41,633 bases of DNA from Sphingobacteriales bacterium. GTDB lineage: Bacteria; Bacteroidota; Bacteroidia; Sphingobacteriales; Sphingobacteriaceae. The stretch is from contig JAATFW010000156.1 in NCBI GenBank assembly GCA_015654985.1, positions 1-41,633 of the forward strand, given 5' to 3'. The notes under the pieces were generated by a model. The model was given only the letters and a program-made list of their open reading frames with translations. It had not been told where the DNA came from and did no database searches. Every line of letters starts with the position of its first letter. The first letter of the stretch is position 1. Both the position numbers and the translations under genes were made by a program. Positions 17,486 to 26,562 of this stretch are shown in pieces.

Positions 17486-17523
17486 AAAAGCCCGGCAGTC
17501 TGATGATATTGCCGGGCTTTTTT
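17486..17523 (+). terminator. Intrinsic terminator after rpsJ
   Basis: aaaagcccggca ... tgccgggctttttt, GC-rich 12-bp stem plus T tract. Confidence 0.92.
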
Positions 17524-17694
17524 ATTTTATAATATACCGCCGGGAAAGGGCATTATTGCCTCTGTCAATCATGACCGCGAGCTCCCAGCGCTCACCGGGA
17601 GAGATCATCTTAAATAATACAATGACAGAACTTTTTGCAGATTGGTTACCTCGCTTACCCGGGAGAAAACCATTTTATTCTTTATGCAGCCGGA

Positions 17695-18348
17695 TCAGTG
17701 ATCTCTGTTGGTGAGATCATCCAGTTTATTTCTTTCATCCTGCAGTTCGCGTGCTAATTTCTTTTCTCTTTCATTAGCTTTGATCTTATATGTCTGAAAT
17801 TCGCCTGAAAGCTCCTCGAATAATTTAACACGGTAAACGGCTTCTTTTCTATAACGGGATGACTGAAAGAGCAGGATCAGAAGGGCCAGTATAAGAACGA
17901 TCACTACTCCCCCCATTACATAATTATAAACTGATTTATCTATGGGAATTCCGAATAAGGAGATCTGATTAACCAGGGTCTTCGACTGATCGAGCGTTGC
18001 CTGATTTTGTGAAAGGCTGTCTTTTATTGAATTTATAGACTTTATGCCGCGGGAAAGTTTCTGTTCGGCCTCTATGCGTTTTCTTTTCTCGGTATTTAAA
18101 GAATCAAGCGTATTATTCCATAATGTTGTCAGCCTGTAGGGATTGATAAGCTTATATCCTTCCTGGGTCCTTGACCTCATTAACATATCGCGGTATTGCC
18201 CGTTCAGTGAGGGGTCTGCTATTTTCGCCGGCATCTTCACAACCAGAGGAGCTTTATTTGCCGTGGTGTCCTGTGCTGATGACGAATTGTGGTATACAGA
18301 CAGAAGAGATGCTGTAAGAAACAGATGAAGAACAAAATTTCGTGCCAT
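17695..18348 (-). CDS. Hypothetical exported protein with a central TM helix and coiled-coil tail
   Basis: Signal peptide; YVMGGVVIVLILALLILLFQSSRYRKEAVYRVKLFEEL; ANEREKKLARELQDERNKLDDLTN. Confidence 0.7.
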   Translation of the reverse strand: MARNFVLHLFLTASLLSVYHNSSSAQDTTANKAPLVVKMPAKIADPSLNGQYRDMLMRSRTQEGYKLINPYRLTTLWNNTLDSLNTEKRKRIEAEQKLSRGIKSINSIKDSLSQNQATLDQSKTLVNQISLFGIPIDKSVYNYVMGGVVIVLILALLILLFQSSRYRKEAVYRVKLFEELSGEFQTYKIKANEREKKLARELQDERNKLDDLTNRDH

Positions 18349-18474
18349 AGAATTAGTATTAGGTCCTTTTTATAAGAACACGATTTATAAAGCAAGAATA
18401 TTACCAGCAGCAAGTATAAATAAACTTATTGTTTATAAAAATTAAGATTTAAAATCTATGTATATATTTACATT

Positions 18475-19731
18475 ATGAACATTGGTATTATTGGAATGGG
18501 AGATATGGGTTCTCTTTGCGCCCGTAAATGGGCACAAAAAGGATATTCAGTTTATGGATGTGACCTGCCTGAGCGCTATGGATCTCTTCTGAATATTTTC
18601 AGTGGGACCTCTGTAACCATTCTTCAAACTGCAAGGGCCGTAGCCCGGAAAGCAGATTTTTTGCTTTATTCTGTAGAAGCCGTAAATATTAAGGCAGTAG
18701 TTGCGGCTACAGCCGATTCTGTAAAGTGCGGTGCCATTGTAGCGGGGCAAACTTCTGTGAAATCGCCTGAGATTGAGGCTTTTGAAGCCTATTTGCACGA
18801 TGATGTTAATATTGTTACCTGCCACTCCCTGCATGGCCCTGCTTTTTCTACCGAAGGGCAGAAACTTGTAGTGGTTCCGCATAAAGTAAATAAGGAAGTG
18901 TATGCCCGGGCAATGGAAATTTACAAAGCGCTTGATTCTGAAATTATTGAAATAGACAGCTATGTTCAGCATGATCAGATCATGGCTGATACGCAGGCTG
19001 TAACGCATATGGGTTTTGAAAGCATGGGTACTGCCTGGAAAAATGCAGGTTTTTATCCCTGGGACCACGGAGCTTATTCAACGGGTATTGATAATGTTAA
19101 AATCCTGACCACCCTTAGGATATTCAGCTATAAGGCGCATGTGTATGCTGGTCTTGCGATACTGAACCCTTATGCACGAAAACTGGTAAGGCAGTATGCA
19201 AAATCGGAATCGGAGCTGTTTAAAATGATGATCTGTGAGCAGGAAGAGGAATTCAGACAGCGGATAAAGGCTGCCAGCTATTTTGTTTTTCATGGCGAAA
19301 GGGAATTTATTACCCTTGATCATGAAGTGATGATGGATTTTAAAATGGCAGAGGAGGCTGGTGATCACCGGCCGAATTCGCATCTGAGCCTTCTGGCGAT
19401 GGTGGATGCCTGGTACCAGGCAGGTGTAAACCCATACGAGAATTTAATTTGTCAGACCCCCCCCTTCCGTCTAAGACTCGGGATTGCCGAATATCTCTTC
19501 AAAAATGAAGCTTTACTGGAGGAAACGATCAGGGCTGCTTTATATGACAAAAGTATCAGAGCCGACGATCTTGAATTTCATTCGGCAGTAAGAGAATGGG
19601 CTTCGATTATTGAGTATGGGGATATGGATGGGTACCTGGCTCATTTTAACCAGGTAAAGGACTTTTTCGCCAACAGGCTTCAGGAAGGCGCCAGGCAAAG
19701 CGCGAAACTTATTGAAAGGCTTACACAATAA
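18475..19731 (+). CDS. Prephenate dehydrogenase, fungal Tyr1-like type
   Basis: NIGIIGMGDMGSLCARKWAQKGY Rossmann motif; VAGQTSVKSPEIEAFEAYL; VTCHSLHGPAFSTEGQKLVVV; ADTQAVTHMGFESMGTAW; PNSHLSLLAMVDAWYQAGVNPYENLICQTPPFRLRLGIAEYLF. Confidence 0.85.
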   Translation: MNIGIIGMGDMGSLCARKWAQKGYSVYGCDLPERYGSLLNIFSGTSVTILQTARAVARKADFLLYSVEAVNIKAVVAATADSVKCGAIVAGQTSVKSPEIEAFEAYLHDDVNIVTCHSLHGPAFSTEGQKLVVVPHKVNKEVYARAMEIYKALDSEIIEIDSYVQHDQIMADTQAVTHMGFESMGTAWKNAGFYPWDHGAYSTGIDNVKILTTLRIFSYKAHVYAGLAILNPYARKLVRQYAKSESELFKMMICEQEEEFRQRIKAASYFVFHGEREFITLDHEVMMDFKMAEEAGDHRPNSHLSLLAMVDAWYQAGVNPYENLICQTPPFRLRLGIAEYLFKNEALLEETIRAALYDKSIRADDLEFHSAVREWASIIEYGDMDGYLAHFNQVKDFFANRLQEGARQSAKLIERLTQ

Positions 19732-19781
19732 ACCAAGCCTTACAGGAAACTGTCGCATGGTTTATTGTGTAAGCTTGTTTT
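19719..19781. terminator. Strong hairpin terminator overlapping the prephenate dehydrogenase stop codon
   Basis: 17-bp perfect stem gcttacacaataaacca (19719-19735) / tggtttattgtgtaagc (19758-19774), followed by a T-rich stretch; the TAA stop lies in the 5' arm. Confidence 0.88.
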
Positions 19782-19794
19782 TCCTTTTCCGGGA

Positions 19795-20538
19795 TCATAT
19801 TTCCGGAGTCTGTTCTTTCATTGCCGGTATTTCTCCTGCTTCTAAAAATTGCTTAAAGTTGCGCACATCTTCCCTGATCATTTTTTCTACTACCGGATTA
19901 AGCAATTTTGCAATGCCTGTGCCCAATGCCCCTGCGGGGGCATGGTAACTAAAAACAACCTGGACTTCTGTGCCCTGTCCATTCGGAGCATCATTAAACT
20001 CTACTTTTCCTGCATTATCTATAACAGAGCCCTTAACACTTTGCCAGCCTATAAAATGATCTTCTTTCTCTTTTACTATCTGTGCATTCCAGCTCACAGC
20101 AGGCAGGCTTTCTGCAAATTTAGCCTTCCAATGCCAAAGGTCCCCTTCTTTTTTCTCAACTGACCGGATATGCCGCATAAACAAAGGAAGGTTTTCGAGC
20201 CTGCGCCAGAACTGATACACTTCAGGCCGGGGTTTATTTATGGTAAAGTATTGTTTAATATTAATTGCTTCCCTCTGTGTGCTGTCTTTGCCCAGACTGG
20301 CATATGCCGGGCAATGTCCGGATGTTCCGCGGATCAATAAAGCCCCTCCGGCCACAGCTTTTGAAATTGCCGTAACCGGACTTTTAAACAGATGTTTTAT
20401 CCCTGAATAAAGCAGGAAGCTACCGGCTGCGACAGAAAAGAGCCTTTCAGCCACATTGATATTAATGTAATCGTTATTTTGCCCATATACGGGGTGTGTT
20501 TTACCCTTCCAAAGCAATCCTGGATATGTTATAGCCAT
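19795..20538 (-). CDS. DUF2892-like membrane segment + SRPBCC (cyclase/dehydrase-like) protein
   Basis: NVAERLFSVAAGSFLLYSGIKHL...AGGALLIRGTSGHCPAY; FTINKPRPEVYQFWRRLENLPLFMRHIRSVEKKEGDLWHWKAK. Start placed at ATG 20538. Confidence 0.8.
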   Translation of the reverse strand: MAITYPGLLWKGKTHPVYGQNNDYININVAERLFSVAAGSFLLYSGIKHLFKSPVTAISKAVAGGALLIRGTSGHCPAYASLGKDSTQREAINIKQYFTINKPRPEVYQFWRRLENLPLFMRHIRSVEKKEGDLWHWKAKFAESLPAVSWNAQIVKEKEDHFIGWQSVKGSVIDNAGKVEFNDAPNGQGTEVQVVFSYHAPAGALGTGIAKLLNPVVEKMIREDVRNFKQFLEAGEIPAMKEQTPEI

Positions 20539-20665
20539 GTTTATAGATATTTTTAATGAAAACGTCTGAAAATCCCGGTAGTTTGCCCAATTCAAAAAAA
20601 ATGAAAATAACGTAACAAACAATGCCTTTTGTGTACGGTTATTACTAAGTAAAAATAGCAGCCCT

Positions 20666-21985
20666 ATGAACAAATTTAAATTCCCGGTTACCTGTTTACT
20701 TGCCTTTTTACTACTGGCATGTAATTCGGAAAAAGGAAATAAAAAGGAGAGCAGTCTGCCTGATTCTGTTCAGGGAGGATCTGATCAGGCCGGTCTTCCT
20801 CCTCCCGGAGAGTCATCTACAAATTTCAGTAAGGTAACGGGGTGGCCGGAAGGGAAAAGCCCTGTCGCTCCTTCTGGATTTAAGGTCACTAAATTTGCAG
20901 AGGGACTTAAAAACCCACGCTGGATATACGTGGGGCCTAACGGCGATGTTTTTGTGGCTATGGCTAATACAGAGGCAAAGGGAATAGCAAAAGTGAAGGC
21001 AATAGCCAGCGGTAAGGCCAAATCCCAGAATCTGGGAATGAGCTCTAATTCAATTGTTCTTTTCAGAGACACGGATAACGACGGCAAACCTGATATAACA
21101 GAGATTTTTCTTACCGGCTTAAATCAGCCCTTTGGAATGCTGATCTTAAATAATTCATTTTATGTAGCTAATACTGACGGGTTAATGATGTTTCCGTATA
21201 AGGAGGGGCAGACAAAGATCACAGCGAGCGGAAAAAAGATCCTTGACCTTCCAGCGGGCGGATATAATAATCACTGGACAAGGAATATTATAGCCAATGC
21301 CGGGCATACCAAGATATATATTTCTGTTGGATCTGGTAGCAACGTGGCAGAAAATGGTATAGAAAATGAAACCCGGAGGGCAAATATTCTCGAGATAAAT
21401 CCTGATGGAAGCGGTGAACGGATCTATGCAAGCGGACTTCGTAATCCGGTAGGCATGGACTGGAATCCTGAGACCAATGTGTTGTGGGCGGCAGTAAATG
21501 AACGTGATGAACTTGGTGATGCGCTGGTACCTGATTATATTACCGGTGTTAAAGAAGGGGGCTTCTATGGCTGGCCTTATTCTTATTTCGGGCAGCACGA
21601 AGACCCGCGGAGAAAAGGTGAGCGCCCGGATATGGTGGCGAAGGCTATCGTTCCTGATTTTCCTCTTGGTTCTCACACCGCATCTTTAGGTTTTACATTT
21701 TACGATGGTAAAACATTTCCTTCCAGGTATCATAATGGTGCTTTTATTGGTCAGCATGGTTCGTGGAACCACTCGCAGTTAGTGGGATATAAAGTAGCTT
21801 TCGTTCCGTTTAAAGACGGGAAGCCTTCGGGGAAAATAGAAGACTTTCTTACGGGCTTTATCGCCAACCGGGAAAAGAGTGAAGTTTACGGGCGTCCGGT
21901 GGGAGTTGCTGTTATGGCAGATGGTTCTTTACTTGTTGCCGACGATGCCGCCAATACAATTTGGAGGGTAAGTGCAGGAGGATAA
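20666..21985 (+). CDS. PQQ-dependent sugar/sorbosone dehydrogenase-like lipoprotein
   Basis: Lipobox LLLACNS; GLKNPRWIYVGPNGDVFVA; ASGLRNPVGMDWNPETNVLWAAVNERDELGDALVPDY; FIGQHGSWNHSQLVGYKV. Confidence 0.88.
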   Translation: MNKFKFPVTCLLAFLLLACNSEKGNKKESSLPDSVQGGSDQAGLPPPGESSTNFSKVTGWPEGKSPVAPSGFKVTKFAEGLKNPRWIYVGPNGDVFVAMANTEAKGIAKVKAIASGKAKSQNLGMSSNSIVLFRDTDNDGKPDITEIFLTGLNQPFGMLILNNSFYVANTDGLMMFPYKEGQTKITASGKKILDLPAGGYNNHWTRNIIANAGHTKIYISVGSGSNVAENGIENETRRANILEINPDGSGERIYASGLRNPVGMDWNPETNVLWAAVNERDELGDALVPDYITGVKEGGFYGWPYSYFGQHEDPRRKGERPDMVAKAIVPDFPLGSHTASLGFTFYDGKTFPSRYHNGAFIGQHGSWNHSQLVGYKVAFVPFKDGKPSGKIEDFLTGFIANREKSEVYGRPVGVAVMADGSLLVADDAANTIWRVSAGG

Positions 21986-21991
21986 AAAGAT

Positions 21992-22015
21992 ATTTTGTAT
22001 CTCTGTATACAAAAT
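21992..22015 (+). promoter_or_regulatory. Hairpin immediately upstream of the TonB receptor start codon
   Basis: attttgtat (21992-22000) / atacaaaat (22007-22015), 6-nt loop, ending 3 nt before ATG 22019. Confidence 0.45.
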
Positions 22016-22018
22016 AGA

Positions 22019-24085
22019 ATGAATAAAAAGCTGACCCTCTTTACCATTGCTGTATTTGCAATTTATATTGCCCGGGCACAACCGGCAGTTGATACTGTTT
22101 CGCAGTTGAAAGAAGTAGAGGTAAAGGCCTACTTTAACAGCCAGCCGGTGCTGGGCCTTCCGGCCAGCGTAAGTGTCGTCAGTAAAGCTCAGTTGCAGGA
22201 GCAGCAATCTTATTCACTGCTTCCCTCTCTGAATTCCGTTCCGGGGGTACGTATGGAAGAGCGCTCTCCGGGAAGTTACCGCCTTTCAATCAGGGGCAGT
22301 TTGCTCCGTTCGCCGTTCGGCATCAGGAACATAAAAATTTATATGGATGATTTTCCTCTTACAGATGCCGGGGGAAATACCTATCTGAGTTCCCTGGACG
22401 CCGGGGGGATTGGGGAAATTGAACTATTAAAAGGCCCTGAAGCCAGCATTTTCGGTGCTAATACCGGCGGTGTGGTTCTGCTGGGAACATCCACCGCAAA
22501 AAAAGATTCTGCTTTGTTTAACGCAGAAGTTACCGGAGGTTCATATGGGTTGTTTTATCAGAAGGCTTCCCTTCTGAAGTCATGGAATAAGGCAGATCTG
22601 AATCTCAGCCAGGCTTACCAGCGGTCAGACGGCTACAGGGAAAACAGCAGCCTAAAGCGTTATTATTTTCATGCCGTTCCCCGGTGGTCATACTCAGAAA
22701 AAGGAAAATTAAGAGCTCTTTTAGTCTATTCAGACATGAATTATCATACTCCCGGAGGTTTAACTGAAGGACAGGAAGCAGAAAATCCGCGTATGGCCCG
22801 GCCTTCAGCGGGTGATATGCCTGGGGCTGTTAGTCAGAAAGCCGGGGTAAAGAATAAGACCTTTTTTGCAGGCATTCTTCATGCGATGGTTTTCTCTGAG
22901 AGATTACGGAATGTTACAGCTTTCACCGGGTCTCATACTGATTTTGAAAATCCCTTCATAACAAATTATGAAATACGGAATGAAAATTCGGCTGGGGTAA
23001 GAACGTATTTCGAGCTTAAAAACCAACCTCAGGCGGAAATAACATGGAGCTGGCAGGCCGGATTTGAAGCACAGCAAACAAAATCAGAAATAAGTAATTT
23101 TGGTAACAGGGGAGGAGTTGCCGACACCCTGCAGGCAGCCGACCGCATTACTGCCAGTCAGCAGTTCTTCTTTACGCATTTTTCTGCTCATATTGCAACA
23201 GGACTAATATTGGAGGCGGCGGCAAGTATAAATTCATATAGCTACAAATATGGAAGCTTAAACAACCAGGCCTCTGAGACGGCTACCAGGCGGTTCAATA
23301 AAGAGCTGATGCCAAGGATTGCCTTATCATATACTTTAAATAATAATTTTGCATGGCGGGCTTCGGTGAGCCGCGGCTATTCTCCTCCGGGCACTGCCGA
23401 AGTGAGGGCCTCTGATAATATTGTTAATACGGCATTGGAGGCAGAAACCGGCTGGAATTATGAAACAGGAGTAAGGATCTCTCTTCTTAATAACATGATT
23501 TACTTTGACGGGGTGGTTTTTAATTATCATTTAAAGGATGCCATTGTAAGACGCTTAAATGAAGGAGGGAACGAATATTTTATAAATGCGGGAGGTACCC
23601 GGCAGACAGGGATCGAATCGCAGCTTCTTACCTGGCTGATCCCTGCCCGGAAACGGGGACTGCTAAGAAGTGTTCAATTGCGTAACAGCTATACGTACAG
23701 TTCTTTTTTCTTTAAAGAATACAGGAATGCCGGAAACGATTATTCGGGCAACAGGCTTACGGGGGTTCCCCGTAATGTGCTTGTAACATCTCTGAACCTG
23801 GATTTTCCTTACAGGATAAGTTTATACAGCCAATATAACTATACTTCATCTATTCCGTTGAACGATGCCGGAACTGACTATGCAGAGAGCTATCACCTTG
23901 TACAGTTAAAAGCTGCCTGGAGTACACCGCCTCACCCGAAATCACGGTTTTCTGTTTATGCAGGGGTTGACAATCTTCTCAATCAGAATTACAGCCTTGG
24001 AAATGATCTGAATGCTTTTGGCGGAAGATATTTCAATCCGGCTCCCGAAAGGAATTTCTTTGCGGGGATCAGGGCTGATTTCTAA
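22019..24085 (+). CDS. TonB-dependent outer-membrane receptor
   Basis: Plug: LPASVSVVSKAQLQEQQSYSLLPSLNSVPGVRMEERSPGSYRLSIRGSLLRSPFGIRNIKIYMDDFPLTDAGGNTYLSSLDAGGIGEIELLKGPEASIFGANTGGVVLL; C-terminal RNFFAGIRADF. Confidence 0.93.
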   Translation: MNKKLTLFTIAVFAIYIARAQPAVDTVSQLKEVEVKAYFNSQPVLGLPASVSVVSKAQLQEQQSYSLLPSLNSVPGVRMEERSPGSYRLSIRGSLLRSPFGIRNIKIYMDDFPLTDAGGNTYLSSLDAGGIGEIELLKGPEASIFGANTGGVVLLGTSTAKKDSALFNAEVTGGSYGLFYQKASLLKSWNKADLNLSQAYQRSDGYRENSSLKRYYFHAVPRWSYSEKGKLRALLVYSDMNYHTPGGLTEGQEAENPRMARPSAGDMPGAVSQKAGVKNKTFFAGILHAMVFSERLRNVTAFTGSHTDFENPFITNYEIRNENSAGVRTYFELKNQPQAEITWSWQAGFEAQQTKSEISNFGNRGGVADTLQAADRITASQQFFFTHFSAHIATGLILEAAASINSYSYKYGSLNNQASETATRRFNKELMPRIALSYTLNNNFAWRASVSRGYSPPGTAEVRASDNIVNTALEAETGWNYETGVRISLLNNMIYFDGVVFNYHLKDAIVRRLNEGGNEYFINAGGTRQTGIESQLLTWLIPARKRGLLRSVQLRNSYTYSSFFFKEYRNAGNDYSGNRLTGVPRNVLVTSLNLDFPYRISLYSQYNYTSSIPLNDAGTDYAESYHLVQLKAAWSTPPHPKSRFSVYAGVDNLLNQNYSLGNDLNAFGGRYFNPAPERNFFAGIRADF

Positions 24086-24243
24086 CCTTTAATAGAACAG
24101 ATGCGGGAGCCTGATTGCTGAAACATAAAATGTATTTTTAATATATCGGCGTAATTCGGAAGTAATCTCTATATTTAGAATATTATTCTATATGCGATCA
24201 GAACAAATTTATCATTCCCTGATCCTTAACAAGGTAAGCAATT

Positions 24244-26424
24244 ATGAATGGCTCCGCCTTTATATCCCTTTTTGAACGACTTCCCGGAATGCTGTATCAG
24301 TGTAATGCAGATAAAATCATTACTTATATCAGTTCCGGTTGCTTTGAGTTAACGGGCTATAAGCCTGAAGAACTTCAGGATCATTGTTTTACTCTTTTAA
24401 CAGACCTTGTATGTGCTGAAGATAGGGAGCGGATCAGACAGTGCTGTGATAAGGAAAAGGAGAACGGCATTGAGTACCGCATTACTGACCGTAACGGCAA
24501 TGTAAAATGGATCAGGGAAGTAACCCATAGCACCTGCAACGGTGCCGGTGATCTGATCAGTACTGAAGGGTATTTAGCAGAGGTTCCGGAAAGTAAACGG
24601 TATGATAAAGAGAGTTTTTCGGCACTTATTCTTCATGCTTTTCTGAAAGGAGTACCAGACCTGTTATTGAAGGTTAATTTAGATGGAAAGTATGTGGCAT
24701 TCAGTGATGAAGATATTGACCCGTATTATCAGTCTTCTGCCGGTAAAGATCTGAAAAACTTTTTTCCGCCACCGGTAGCAGCAGAATATATTAAGTTTAC
24801 AGGAAAGGCAATTGAATCGGGCCAGGCCGAGATCTATGAATATAAAACAGGAAGCCGGGAGAACGGGTTTGCATACTTCGAATCGAGGTTTGTGAAGATC
24901 TCTTCTAAAGAAGCAATTGTTGTGGTAAGGGATATCACTCAGTTCGTAACAGATAAGGAGCAGATGAGGGCGACTAAGGAATTTTACGAAGATGTTATAA
25001 ATAGCGTGAATGTAGACATTGCCGTGCTTGATAAAGATAACAATTATCAGCTAATCAGCAAGGCTGCTATAAAAAGTGCGGAGCTGCGTAAATGGATCAT
25101 TGGGAAGAATGATTTTGATTACAGCAGGTTAAGAGGTAAAAGTGATAAGATTGCTGAATCAAGGACCAGGATGTATCATCTGGCGGATGAATTGAAGCAA
25201 CCTGTAGAGTGGCTTGAGGAACTGGAGGACGAAAGCGGCAGTAAGCGGTTTTTTGTAAGGACCTTAAAGCCTTTTAAAAATGCTTATACCGGATATAAAG
25301 TAGGGTACGGTATGGATGTTACCGCCCTGAAAGTTGTTCAGGATGAACTTTTACGGCGTGAACATCTCCTGTCGTTTAGCCATAAACTTGTTAAAACCGG
25401 GTACTGGGTGTACTACCCGGGTGTCGATAAATACGAATGGAGCGATGGTGTTTATGAAATACTGGAAATAAACAAAAACGATATTTTGCCATCTCTCAAT
25501 GTTTATTATGACTTCATTCATCCTGACGACAAAGAGACCTTAATACAATATGTTAAAGATCTTATTCATAAGAAGATCTCCGGCTCAGTTGAGTTTAAAG
25601 TATTAACCGCAGGAGGCGAAGTAAAATATATCCGCGAACTATCTTCTGCAAGACAATCAGATACAGAGGAATATATATTTGGGGTAATACAGGATATTAC
25701 AGACGTAAAAAAGAGTATAGAGGAACGTGAGCTTCTTATTAAGGAAATTAATAATAAGTATAATGATCTGATGCAGTTTAGCTATATTGTTTCCCATAAC
25801 CTGCGCAGTCCGGTAGCGAATATCATTGGAATGTCGTCGCTGCTGAATTCTGATCTTGCAGAGGCGGAAAAGATCCAGATGTATGATTACATCATGCAAT
25901 CGGCGCAGTCGATAGATACTGTAATCAGGGACCTGAATCATGTGCTTTCTACACGGAACACGTTAAATGAAAAGAGGGAGAAGCTCATCCTGAGAGAAAT
26001 TATTGAAGACATTTGCTATAACCTCCGTGAACAGATCAATGAGTCGGGCGCTTCAGTCATCCTTAATATAGATTCAGATGCCAATGAGCTTTACAGTATC
26101 AGAAGCTATGTACAAAGTATTTTTCATAATCTGATCTCTAATTCTATCAAATATAAGGCAACAAGCCGGGCTCCGCTGATAACAATTTCTGCGAGAAAAG
26201 AGACTCATAATATTCTTGTGGAAGTTTCTGATAACGGAACAGGCATTGACCTCAACCTTCATAAAAATCAGCTTTTTGGCTTATATAAACGTTTTACTAC
26301 TGAGAAAGAAGGGAAAGGCCTTGGTTTGCATATGACCAAAGCTCAGGTAGAATCGCTTGGCGGTTCCATCTCTGTTGAAAGTGAAGTTGGAACAGGAACT
26401 ATTTTTAAAATTGTATTGAAGTAG
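24244..26424 (+). CDS. PAS-domain sensor histidine kinase
   Basis: PAS repeats (ITYISSGCFELTGYKPEEL; EWSDGVYEILEINKNDI), H-box YIVSHNLRSPVANIIGMSSLL, HATPase ISNSIKYKA...VSDNGTGIDL...EGKGLGLHMTKAQVESLGGSI. Confidence 0.93.
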   Translation: MNGSAFISLFERLPGMLYQCNADKIITYISSGCFELTGYKPEELQDHCFTLLTDLVCAEDRERIRQCCDKEKENGIEYRITDRNGNVKWIREVTHSTCNGAGDLISTEGYLAEVPESKRYDKESFSALILHAFLKGVPDLLLKVNLDGKYVAFSDEDIDPYYQSSAGKDLKNFFPPPVAAEYIKFTGKAIESGQAEIYEYKTGSRENGFAYFESRFVKISSKEAIVVVRDITQFVTDKEQMRATKEFYEDVINSVNVDIAVLDKDNNYQLISKAAIKSAELRKWIIGKNDFDYSRLRGKSDKIAESRTRMYHLADELKQPVEWLEELEDESGSKRFFVRTLKPFKNAYTGYKVGYGMDVTALKVVQDELLRREHLLSFSHKLVKTGYWVYYPGVDKYEWSDGVYEILEINKNDILPSLNVYYDFIHPDDKETLIQYVKDLIHKKISGSVEFKVLTAGGEVKYIRELSSARQSDTEEYIFGVIQDITDVKKSIEERELLIKEINNKYNDLMQFSYIVSHNLRSPVANIIGMSSLLNSDLAEAEKIQMYDYIMQSAQSIDTVIRDLNHVLSTRNTLNEKREKLILREIIEDICYNLREQINESGASVILNIDSDANELYSIRSYVQSIFHNLISNSIKYKATSRAPLITISARKETHNILVEVSDNGTGIDLNLHKNQLFGLYKRFTTEKEGKGLGLHMTKAQVESLGGSISVESEVGTGTIFKIVLK

Positions 26425-26562
26425 CGCCGGTTGATATTTCTGACCGGAAGACATTATGGTTATCCTAATGTAAAATACAAAGATAATTCTGGCATCTATT
26501 CCTGTAGCCGTTCATTATTTCTAATTTTGCCGTGCAATAGAGACGGAGCATACCGGAATAGT

